Shown: piece after piece, positions 42,179 through 49,843 of the stretch
Layout: every line of letters begins with the position of its first letter
Numbering within the stretch: position 1 is the first letter of the stretch
DNA from: JAFGRR01 sp964563855
GTDB taxonomy: Bacteria; Planctomycetota; Phycisphaerae; UBA1845; Fen-1342
DNA: 64,000 bases
Direction: 5' to 3'
NCBI GenBank assembly: GCA_964563855.1
Contig: CAZLYU010000015.1
Coordinates: 1 to 64,000 of the forward strand
Translations under genes and position numbers: made by a program
Notes under the pieces: generated by a model
What the model was told of the DNA's origin: nothing
Database searches by the model: none
What the model saw: the letters and a program-made list of their open reading frames with translations, nothing else

Positions 42179-44155
42179 GTGCCCGAGCGACAGACGGTGG
42201 ATGACAAGCGGGAATGGCTGAACGAGCAACAGCGCGCGACGCGCTACGCCCAGTCGGAGCACGCCGCCCGCGAACAACGCTGGTCGCTGGTGCGGCTCGT
42301 TACGTTCTTCGTGGCGCTGCTCCCCGTGCTGACCACACTTTGTTCCGGATCGCCGCAAACCTTCATCTCGCCGTCGAGCCCGTGGACCTTCGTCTGGCTG
42401 CTGTTCCCGCTCGGCGTCCTCGCCTTCACGCTCGCCGTCCGGATGCACGGCGTCGCCCGCAGCGCCCGCGAAGAAGCCGATCATCTCTTGCAGGCGATGG
42501 ACGAAGCTCAGCAACGCCTCGGCGGGGCCGTGGTCTGCCTGCGCGGTGCTGATCGTCCGGCGGACGCAGACGAGCACGATAGCGCGATCGACCACACACC
42601 GAGCTTGCTTCCCGCCGCGCCGACATGGACCTTGACCGATCAGGAGCGCGACGATCTCGATCTGTTCTCCAGACCGGTCGGGGTGTTCGGTTTGTTGAAC
42701 CGGTGTTCGAGTCTGCTCGGCGCCCGGCGACTGCGCGATCTGCTCGAAAACCCGTTGCTCGACGCGGCGGCGATTCGCGACCGCCAGCGGCTGCTGCGCG
42801 CCCTCGCTGACGCGCCCGACGCACGCATCGGCATTCAAGGGGCGCTCGTCGGACTACGCGGCGAAAGTGAACGCGTTCAGCGCCTCGTTCAGGCGATCGC
42901 CGACGCTCAACCGCTTGAGACGTCGGCGCCGCTGAGTGTGCTGCGCGGCTGGGCGTGGGTGAGTGGGGGGCTGGCGCTGCTCGGCGGGGCGCAGTTGATG
43001 GTGGGCAACGTCGGCTGGACCACCCTGCTCATCGTGCTGGTGATCATCAACAGCCTCATCTTGAAGGGCTGCGCCGCGCGGGTCGGCCAGACGCTCAAGG
43101 TCTGGCAAGACCTCGGCTACATCGTTCGCGTCCACGCCCGCGCGGTGCGCGGCGTGTTCGACGCGTTCGACCGCGCCCGCGATCAGCAGGGCGCCGACGT
43201 CGCCGCACTCGAACCATGGCGCCAGGCGTGCGCCGATGCGTTGCAGCCCGAAATCCTTCCCGCGCTCGCCGCCCGCGCCGCCTGGACGGACCACGGCGGA
43301 CCGCTGTGGGTGCTCGTCGACCGTTTCACCCTCGTGCGCATGACGAGCGCCGCCCGCGTGCTCGAGAGCGCCGCGGCGCATCGCGACCCCTTGCTGCGCA
43401 GTCTGAGCGCGCTCGGTGATCTCGATGCGCTGGCGAGCCTCGGCGGGTATGCCTGGGAGCAGCCCGTCACCTGTTGGCCGCAAGTGAGCGACGAAGACGA
43501 ACTGCACATCGAACACGGGCGCCACCCGCTCATCAACCCCGAAGTCGCCGTGCCCAACACCCTGCACCTCACCGAGCAATGCCGCGTCTGGGTCATCACC
43601 GGGTCGAACATGGCGGGCAAGAGCACGTTCCTCCGCATGGTCGGCGTGAACCTGTTGCTCGCACACGTCGGCTGTGCGGTTACGGCGGAGCGGCTGGCGT
43701 TTCGCCCGGTGCGCCTCGCGTCCGACCTGCGGGCCCGCGACAATCTCTCGGAGCGCGAAAGCTACTTCCTGGCGGAAGTGCGCCACTTGCGCCGCATGGT
43801 GACGCCCCCGGCCGGGCCGGCGCCGTTGTTCGGCCTCATCGACGAGCCGTTTCGCGGCACCAACTCGCGCGACCAGTCGGCGGCGTCGGTCGCGGTCTTG
43901 CGGCACCTGCTCGGGTCGGGCAACTTCTTCGTGCTCGCCACGCACGACGAACACCTGACGCGCGTGGTCGATGAGCAAACCGCGCGAAACTTCCACTTCC
44001 GCGAACACCTGTTGAGCGACGAGATGACGTTCGACTATCTGCTGCGCGAGGGGCCGGCTCAAACGCGCAACGCGCTGCGCATTCTCGAGATCGAAGGCTA
44101 TCCGCCGGAGTTGGTGGAGCACGCGAAAGCGTGGCTGGCGCCGACTGGGCCGTAG
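42179..44155 (+). CDS. Membrane-anchored MutS-like ATPase
   Basis: A 658-residue protein combining the MutS ATPase domain with membrane segments. Two TMs near 40-58 and 66-85 are followed by a MutS core-like helical region (FGLLNRCSSLLGARRLRDLLENPL). A second TM pair lies near 260-298, and then comes the ATPase: Walker A TGSNMAGKSTFLR (Lys481), YFLAEVRHL, and Walker B LFGLIDEPFRGTN (Asp555, Glu556). No mismatch-recognition domain is present. The family is known in Bacteroidetes and planctomycetes but uncharacterised. The start is ambiguous (GTG 42179 used; GTG 42170 and TTG 42173 possible) because AAAGGA lies at 42163-42168. Confidence 0.83.
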   Translation: MPERQTVDDKREWLNEQQRATRYAQSEHAAREQRWSLVRLVTFFVALLPVLTTLCSGSPQTFISPSSPWTFVWLLFPLGVLAFTLAVRMHGVARSAREEADHLLQAMDEAQQRLGGAVVCLRGADRPADADEHDSAIDHTPSLLPAAPTWTLTDQERDDLDLFSRPVGVFGLLNRCSSLLGARRLRDLLENPLLDAAAIRDRQRLLRALADAPDARIGIQGALVGLRGESERVQRLVQAIADAQPLETSAPLSVLRGWAWVSGGLALLGGAQLMVGNVGWTTLLIVLVIINSLILKGCAARVGQTLKVWQDLGYIVRVHARAVRGVFDAFDRARDQQGADVAALEPWRQACADALQPEILPALAARAAWTDHGGPLWVLVDRFTLVRMTSAARVLESAAAHRDPLLRSLSALGDLDALASLGGYAWEQPVTCWPQVSDEDELHIEHGRHPLINPEVAVPNTLHLTEQCRVWVITGSNMAGKSTFLRMVGVNLLLAHVGCAVTAERLAFRPVRLASDLRARDNLSERESYFLAEVRHLRRMVTPPAGPAPLFGLIDEPFRGTNSRDQSAASVAVLRHLLGSGNFFVLATHDEHLTRVVDEQTARNFHFREHLLSDEMTFDYLLREGPAQTRNALRILEIEGYPPELVEHAKAWLAPTGP

Positions 44156-44216
44156 GGGGGCGGCGCGAATGGCGTGGGTGAGACGTGATCTGGCGCAGAC
44201 GCCGGATTCCCTTCCC

Positions 44217-44748
44217 TCAGCGTCCCCGCTCGGCGGCCTGCCGAGACGCTGGTGACGGTCCGTGGTCGGCGCCGCCCGTCGACCCGTCTCGAACAGCGAC
44301 CCGTGTCGTGGCCAATCGAACGGGTGTGCAGCACTCGGGGGCACACGCCGCTCACGTTGCCCCGCAACGAGTAGCCGCAATGCGCACAACCTTCCGCGTC
44401 AACGCGCCGCTTGCGACGCAGCATCCACCATAGACAGGCGATCTGCATGGCAATGACCGGCCACAGCAGAACGTCCCAGTCCATCGCACTCCACACAACA
44501 GGCGGTGCTATCGCTATAAACAACCTGTCCAACATCTCCGGATGGCCTTCGCTAACAACATAGATGCGGTCTTTCCATCCTGGTCGCAGCAGGGCGCTAA
44601 ACGCGTACGGCGGCCGCAGCCTGGAGCTAAACGAACCACAGTAAACAGAGTGGTGCAGGGACAGCTGAACGCCAAAGAAGAACGTCCCCGCATAGCCCAG
44701 AACTGTGGCGGCGGTCAGCAGCACGAAGACATACCGCATTTTGAGCAC
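44217..44748 (-). pseudogene. Frameshifted membrane protein with CxxCGYxLRG zinc ribbon
   Basis: The first ~137 codons read as a membrane protein: TM near 5-25, TM near 92-110, then CAHCGYSLRGNVSGVCP, the beginning of a zinc ribbon common in planctomycete membrane proteins. After VCP the frame loses sense. Dropping one G from the G5 run at 44337-44341 restores CPECCTPVR, the expected second Cys pair, and a normal stop at 44217. The unshifted frame runs on into the mutS-like gene. Either a real +1 frameshift or a homopolymer sequencing error is present. The GTG at 44748 has GAGG 8 nt upstream; an ATG lies three codons later. Confidence 0.65.
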
Positions 44749-44805
44749 GGCGTCGGCCTCTCGGTCGCGGCCGGGCGGACGCGCGCGAAACTCATAACGT
44801 CTGAT

Positions 44806-44820
44806 AACATATATTATGTT
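44806..44820. promoter_or_regulatory. AT-rich inverted repeat upstream of the zinc-ribbon gene
   Basis: AACATA and TATGTT form a 6-bp inverted repeat around 3 bases, in a 20-base AT-rich island that stands out from the GC-rich surroundings. On the minus strand it contains TAATAT, a possible -10, 58 bases before the GTG at 44748. It may be a promoter with an overlapping operator. A G10 run lies nearby at 44844-44853. Confidence 0.35.
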
Positions 44821-44922
44821 GCATTCTTCTTTGCGGCGCCGGCGGGGGGGGGGCTCGACCCCGTCTCTCGCTTGCCGCCATGCAAAGTGCTGCCGCCCGG
44901 CCCGCTTGTTCCCCGCCGAGGT

Positions 44923-46257
44923 TTACAGCAGCCCGCGCACCGTCGCCCCGACGTCGTCCACCTTCACCGCCTGCTGCTCGCCTTTCGCCAGATCCTTCAC
45001 CTGCACCTCCCCGCGCTCGCGCAGCTCGCCGCCGACGATGACGGCCACGCGGGCGTTCCGCTGCGACGCCTGCTTGAGTTGCTTGCCGACCGCTTGACGC
45101 TTGTACGAAAAATCAGCCTGCAGCCCCGACTCGCGCAGCCGACCGACGATCCGCAACAGGTCGTCGAACAGGTCGCTGTCGGCGTCGATCACGAAGACGT
45201 CGAGCGTCTCGGGCACGCCGTCGGCGGGCAGCTTGCCGAGTTCGCGCAGACATTCGAACATCGGTGCGTCGCCGGCGCCGAAGCCGACGCCCGTGACGCG
45301 CGGTCCGCCGAGCACTTCGGTGAGATTGTCGTAGCGTCCGCCGCCGAACAGCGCCCGCAGATCGACGTTGCGCGTGCGAACCTCGAAGACCGGACCGGTG
45401 TAATACGCCAGCCCGCGAACGGTGCGCAGGTCGAAGGCGCAGTACGCACTCACGCCGAAGTGGTCGAGATGGTTCCAGAGCGACTCGAATTGCTCCGCGA
45501 GATTGGCGCCGTCGACGTTGGCGCCGTCGATCGCGGACACACCGGTCGACGCCGCATTGCGAACCATCTGCAGCGCATCATGCCGCGTGGCGGCTTGCAG
45601 CGCCTGCTGCACCTCGTTGGCGGCGGCGCCGGCGCCAATGTCTTGCATCCACGCCTCGGCGAGCTTGTCCGCGGGCAGTTTGTCGGCCCGGTCGAGCAGC
45701 GTGAACGCCGCGTTAAGCTTGTCGGCTGGAACCCCGAGCGAGCCCAGCACCGCCCCCGCCAACGCCCGGCTGCTGATGTTGACGACCACCTCGTCGGCGG
45801 TCAGGCCGACGCGCTGCAGGAACGCGACCGCGGTGGCGATCACCTCGGCGTCGGCCAGCGGGTCTTCGACGCCGAGGATGTCGACATTCCACTGAAAGAA
45901 CTCGCGCAGCCGGCCGCGTTGGGGTCGTTCGGCCCGGCACATGCGCGGAATGCTGAACCACTTGATCGGCCGCGGCAGTGCGTTGGCCCGCGCGGCGACC
46001 ATGCGGGCGAGCGTCGGCGTGAGTTCGGGACGAATCGCGAAACGCCGACCGCCGCGGTCTTCGAAATGAAAGAGTTGGTTGGTGATTTCGGCGCCGCTCT
46101 TGGCTTCGTAGAGCTCGGTGAACTCGAAGATGGGGCCTTCGTACTCGACAAAGCCGGCCTGTCGCGAGACGTCGCGCCACAGGCCGAAGAGCCAGTTTTG
46201 CAGGCGCATGTCTTCGGGATAGAAGTCGCGCATGCCGGGCGGCGTTTGAAACTTCAT
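44923..46257 (-). CDS. hisS: Histidyl-tRNA synthetase
   Basis: A 444-residue class II synthetase that charges tRNA-His. Motif 2 elements RPELTPTLARM and RAERPQRGRLREFFQWNVDILG are present. The histidine-binding RGLAYYTGPVFEV and FGGGRYDNL (motif 3 region) follow, and the C-terminal anticodon-binding domain starts about residue 345 (LDVFVIDADSD). Length is typical. The ATG overlaps the stop of the cysteine-cluster gene by 4 bases (ATGA). Confidence 0.95.
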   Translation of the reverse strand: MKFQTPPGMRDFYPEDMRLQNWLFGLWRDVSRQAGFVEYEGPIFEFTELYEAKSGAEITNQLFHFEDRGGRRFAIRPELTPTLARMVAARANALPRPIKWFSIPRMCRAERPQRGRLREFFQWNVDILGVEDPLADAEVIATAVAFLQRVGLTADEVVVNISSRALAGAVLGSLGVPADKLNAAFTLLDRADKLPADKLAEAWMQDIGAGAAANEVQQALQAATRHDALQMVRNAASTGVSAIDGANVDGANLAEQFESLWNHLDHFGVSAYCAFDLRTVRGLAYYTGPVFEVRTRNVDLRALFGGGRYDNLTEVLGGPRVTGVGFGAGDAPMFECLRELGKLPADGVPETLDVFVIDADSDLFDDLLRIVGRLRESGLQADFSYKRQAVGKQLKQASQRNARVAVIVGGELRERGEVQVKDLAKGEQQAVKVDDVGATVRGLL

Positions 46258-46820
46258 CGCCGCGGCGCTCCGAGCACGGGCAGCGGCACGCCGCGCAGGT
46301 CGGTGGCGGCGGCGGCGTAGCGTTCGCCTTGCGATGCTCGCTTTCCTAGCAAGACGCGCGGTCCATGCTTCGCCGCGGCTTTCTTGATTCTCTTGCGTTT
46401 GTTGGACGCTGATCCTTGCGAGGATGTCGCGGATTGCGATTTATCTTCACGCTCCTTGTCGCTCTTGGAACGCTTGCGATCCCAGACTTCCGCGACGTAG
46501 TGCTCGAGATGCGCGGCGCAGGTGAAGTGCTGCTCCCAGCCGTAATCGCCGGAGTGATAGTCGCAGTTGTCGGTCGAGTAGTCGCGGCAGATCTGCGGCC
46601 GCGTCTCGTAGATTCCGCAGCGAAAGTCAGGCTGCAGGTGTTGGCAGGTGGTTTCGATGTGCAGGTACCAGTCGCCGTCTTCGACGAACACGGCGACGCC
46701 GCCGTGCAGCAGATACCAGCGAATATCCTCGAAATCGCTGCGTTTGGTGGGTTTCTCGATGGGCAGCGCGATGTGTCGGCAGCAATAGCCGACGCAGTGT
46801 TCACACAGGTTTCCGGGCAT
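46254..46820 (-). CDS. YkgJ-like cysteine-cluster protein
   Basis: A 188-residue protein of the YkgJ/UPF0153 (CxxCxxxxCC) zinc- or iron-binding family. The N-terminal CEHCVGYCC is followed by TCQHLQPDFRCGIYETRPQICRDYS, which carries the other conserved cysteines (typical CxxL..C.IY..RP..CR pattern). A ~70-residue Lys/Arg/Ser-rich tail follows. Function unknown; the metal-binding cluster is inferred. The start MPGNLCEHC has GAGG about 5 nt upstream. It is translationally coupled to hisS. Confidence 0.82.
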   Translation of the reverse strand: MPGNLCEHCVGYCCRHIALPIEKPTKRSDFEDIRWYLLHGGVAVFVEDGDWYLHIETTCQHLQPDFRCGIYETRPQICRDYSTDNCDYHSGDYGWEQHFTCAAHLEHYVAEVWDRKRSKSDKEREDKSQSATSSQGSASNKRKRIKKAAAKHGPRVLLGKRASQGERYAAAATDLRGVPLPVLGAPRR

Positions 46821-46862
46821 GGGCGCCTCGCGGGTGGTTGAACAGACGATCCGCAAAGACGC

Positions 46863-46868
46863 AGGATA
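46863..46868 (-). promoter_or_regulatory. Possible -10 element (TATCCT)
   Basis: TATCCT on the minus strand in a GCTATCCTGCG context, 42 bases before the cysteine-cluster gene start. No -35 hexamer is clear. Confidence 0.25.
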
Positions 46869-47024
46869 GCAGCAGCGCGGCCGGGCGCCACGAATGAGCG
46901 CGCTTCGAGCGCATGGATTCACGCCTGGGCTGCAAATTCATAGATACAGGCGCGTCCCGCCGCTGACCTTTACAGCCGCCCGCCGCCGCCCCATCCTCGC
47001 GGGACACAATCTCGGAGGATGCCC

Positions 47025-49649
47025 GTGTCGCGTTCCAGCCAGCCGCCGCGCTTTGCAAATCGTGTTCTGCTCACGTTCGTCGCGCTCAGCTTCGCGCTGT
47101 TCCCAACCGCCTGTCGCGCCGTGCCGCCAACAGCGGAAGTCGCTGGGCATCAGCCGCCGCACGCGCAGCGCCTCCACCCGCGCGCCAACCCGTTCGGCCT
47201 GCACGGCCCCACCTTCTCGCACTGGGTCTCTGGAAACGAGCCGCACCTGTGGGAGCAGGCGCGGGCGAAGTTTGAGGTGCTCGAACGCACCGGCGCCGGG
47301 TGGCTGCGACAAGACTTCTGGTGGAGCGTGGTGGAGCCGCGGCCCGGCGAGTGGGATTTCTCCGCCTTCGACCGCGCCATCCCCATGTATCGCGCCCATG
47401 GCTTCCGCGTGCTCGGCATTCTGAGCTATGGCGCGGCGTACTGGGATGTCGGCGGGCCGCAAAACGCCCAGCAACGCGAGCAGTTCGGCGAGTATGTCCA
47501 CCAAATGGTGAAACGCTACGGCGCGTATGTCGACGCGTGGGAAGTGTGGAACGAGCCCAACATTCAGCCGTTTTGGACGCCCGACCCCGATGGCAGGCTC
47601 TATGCAGAGATGTTGAAGCTTGCGTACCGGCGTGCGAAACAGGCGGATCCGAACTGTGTGATTGTCGCCGGGGCGCTCGCGGGGCCCGATCACGCGTTTC
47701 TGCGCGACATGTACAGCGCGGGCGCGAAAGGACACTTCGACGCGATCAGCTATCACGGCTATGGCCAGCAACTCGGCGTCGAAAGCGAACGCATCGCCGT
47801 CGGCCAGTTGCGGGCCGTCATGGCCGACTTCGACGACCGCGACACGCCGATCTGGCACACCGAAAACGGCTTCTACACCGGTCCGGTCGGGCTCAGCGAA
47901 GCAGAGCAAGCGGCGCGGCTGGTGCGGTTCTCGATCGGCCTGCTGTCGCTCGGCGTCGAGAAAACGTTTCAGCTCACGCTCATGGATTGGACCGACAGCC
48001 CCGACCACAACGACCGCAGCGTCTATCGCGGCGTCGTGCGGGCCGACTATCGCACCAAGCGCAGTTGGGCGGCGTATCGCACCCTGTGCGAGAACCTGGC
48101 GGATAAGCGCTTCGTCGCCGACTTGCGCCCGGCGCCCGGCGTGCGCGGCTTTCTGTTCCAAAAGCCCGGCGACGCGCCCGAGCCCGATCGCGTGCTGGTG
48201 CTGTGGCGCGACTGGGATGCGGAGCCGTCGCCGACGACCCTCGTCACGCGCAACCACATCTTGCTGACGCAAGATTTGTACGGTGACTGGCGAAAGCTGG
48301 AAGCGGATGCGGCTGACGGCGGCTCCGACGCCTTCATCACTTACACGATGACGATCGGCCGCGATCCGGTTTACATCCACAATCCGCGGCTGCCGACCGA
48401 TGCGCTGCTCGCAACGTTCCCGCGCAGCATCGCCCGTGCGGGGGAAGTGACGATTCCGGTTGAGCTGAGCGGCGCTGCGACCGCGACGCGCTTACGCGTC
48501 GCCGAGGCGCAGACCGGCGCGGTGTTGGGTGAGAAGTCAGTCGGGCGCGCTGACAGCCCGCGCGGGCAAATGACGCTCGACACCGCGGCGCTCGATCCCG
48601 GTTTCAACGAGCTGCGTTGGTGTGCGACGCTGGCGAGCGGTGAGGAGGTTTGCGGCTACTGGCTGGCGAAAGTCGAGCCGCCGCTCACGCTGCGATTCGC
48701 GGCGCTGACCGCGCTCGACGCGGAGAATCCTGAGCTGCCGATCGCGATCGACTATTCGGGTGTGGAGCGTGCGGCTGGGCGTTTGTCGCTGCAGGTGGGC
48801 GCGGGCGCGGCGCAGACGGGGAATGTCGCGCTGCAACCGGGCGCGACGACGAGCGCGGTGCTGCCGCTCGACGTGGACGCATTGGCGACACGACCGAACA
48901 CGCCGCTCAATCTGCGGCTCGAGGCATTGGGGCTAACGCTCGACGCCGCCAAGCGCAAGCAATTGCTGCGTTGCCCCCCTGCTCCAACGAATGCGAAGCC
49001 GGACGGTTCGCTGCGTGAGTGGCGCGATCGCGCTCCGCAGATCACGACCGATCTGATGCCGTGGGAGTATGTCAACACCACCAACCCGCCGGGACCGGAT
49101 GATCTGGCGGTGAGTGCGTGGGTGGCGTGGAGTGCGGCGGGGCTGCATCTGGCGATCGAAACGCGCGACGACCATGTGCACCCGCCCGACAGCCGCATCG
49201 TGTGGGAGTTTGACTCGGTGCAGATCGGGCTCGACCTGCGGAGCGACGGCGCCGCGGGCGTGGGGTATGACGAGAACGACCTGGAGATCGAGTTCGCTGC
49301 GAACGCGAGCGGCCCGCCGCTGCAGACCGCGAGTCGCGACCCGACCGTGCGTCCGTGGCTGTACTTCGGGCAGTTTCCCGCAGGTTGGCCGGTGGAGGCG
49401 TTTGACGAGAAGCTGCGCGGCGCGGTCGCGATCGATCGCGATGCCGGCGTGTTGACGTATGAACTGCTGATTCCGGCGGAATTGCTGGAGAACGGCATGC
49501 GACTGACGCCGGGCAGCGTCGTGGGTTTCTCGATGCTCGTAAACGACAATGACGGCGCAGGACGCACCGGTTGGCGTGAATACACGCCGGGCGTCGGCCT
49601 GGGCAAACAGCCGCAGGAGTTCGCCTGGCTGTGGTTGGTGGAAGACTGA
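47025..49649 (+). CDS. Exported clan GH-A glycosidase with C-terminal CBM9-like domain
   Basis: An 874-residue protein. The N-terminal signal (about 14-29) ends near PTACRA, either a signal peptidase I or a weak lipobox site. A (beta/alpha)8-barrel of clan GH-A (GH39/GH5-like) spans about 55-350, with acid/base Glu177 in EVWNEPN and nucleophile Glu280 in WHTENGF. Beta-sandwich regions follow (about 430-640). The last ~220 residues open with PDGSLREWRDRAP and run like a CBM9/DOMON carbohydrate-binding domain. The GTG at 47025 is chosen because GGAGG is 6 nt upstream; the ATG at 47019 abuts that site. Substrate unknown. A symporter gene follows 194 bases downstream. Confidence 0.82.
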   Translation: MSRSSQPPRFANRVLLTFVALSFALFPTACRAVPPTAEVAGHQPPHAQRLHPRANPFGLHGPTFSHWVSGNEPHLWEQARAKFEVLERTGAGWLRQDFWWSVVEPRPGEWDFSAFDRAIPMYRAHGFRVLGILSYGAAYWDVGGPQNAQQREQFGEYVHQMVKRYGAYVDAWEVWNEPNIQPFWTPDPDGRLYAEMLKLAYRRAKQADPNCVIVAGALAGPDHAFLRDMYSAGAKGHFDAISYHGYGQQLGVESERIAVGQLRAVMADFDDRDTPIWHTENGFYTGPVGLSEAEQAARLVRFSIGLLSLGVEKTFQLTLMDWTDSPDHNDRSVYRGVVRADYRTKRSWAAYRTLCENLADKRFVADLRPAPGVRGFLFQKPGDAPEPDRVLVLWRDWDAEPSPTTLVTRNHILLTQDLYGDWRKLEADAADGGSDAFITYTMTIGRDPVYIHNPRLPTDALLATFPRSIARAGEVTIPVELSGAATATRLRVAEAQTGAVLGEKSVGRADSPRGQMTLDTAALDPGFNELRWCATLASGEEVCGYWLAKVEPPLTLRFAALTALDAENPELPIAIDYSGVERAAGRLSLQVGAGAAQTGNVALQPGATTSAVLPLDVDALATRPNTPLNLRLEALGLTLDAAKRKQLLRCPPAPTNAKPDGSLREWRDRAPQITTDLMPWEYVNTTNPPGPDDLAVSAWVAWSAAGLHLAIETRDDHVHPPDSRIVWEFDSVQIGLDLRSDGAAGVGYDENDLEIEFAANASGPPLQTASRDPTVRPWLYFGQFPAGWPVEAFDEKLRGAVAIDRDAGVLTYELLIPAELLENGMRLTPGSVVGFSMLVNDNDGAGRTGWREYTPGVGLGKQPQEFAWLWLVED

Positions 49650-49736
49650 CGAAGTCGCACCGGATTTGCACGAATTGCCGGCGGATTCGAACGTTCGTCT
49701 TCGTGCTGCGAGGTGTGGCGATAGCGCGCGTTCCGC

Positions 49737-49742
49737 TACACT
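49737..49742 (+). promoter_or_regulatory. Possible -10 element (TACACT)
   Basis: TACACT in a CCGC-TACACT-TCGC context, 101 bases upstream of the symporter start. The -35 region is weak. Confidence 0.3.
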
Positions 49743-49843
49743 TCGCACCCTTGGAACATGTCTGAGACCACCTGCCGCGCTCTGCTGAAGCGCGCGACTG
49801 GCCGACAACAACGCGTCGGCGCCAACCAAGAGGAGACGCCGCA

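Noticed and set aside
42854..44389. A 511-codon open frame opposite the mutS-like gene
   Set aside because: Antisense to conserved Walker motifs; composition is Arg/His-rich noise.
44844..44853. G10 run as a quadruplex regulatory element
   Set aside because: A single G run without three further G tracts at short distance does not make a typical quadruplex.
46938..48380. A 480-codon open frame opposite the glycosidase
   Set aside because: Antisense of catalytic barrel; no domain or ribosome site.
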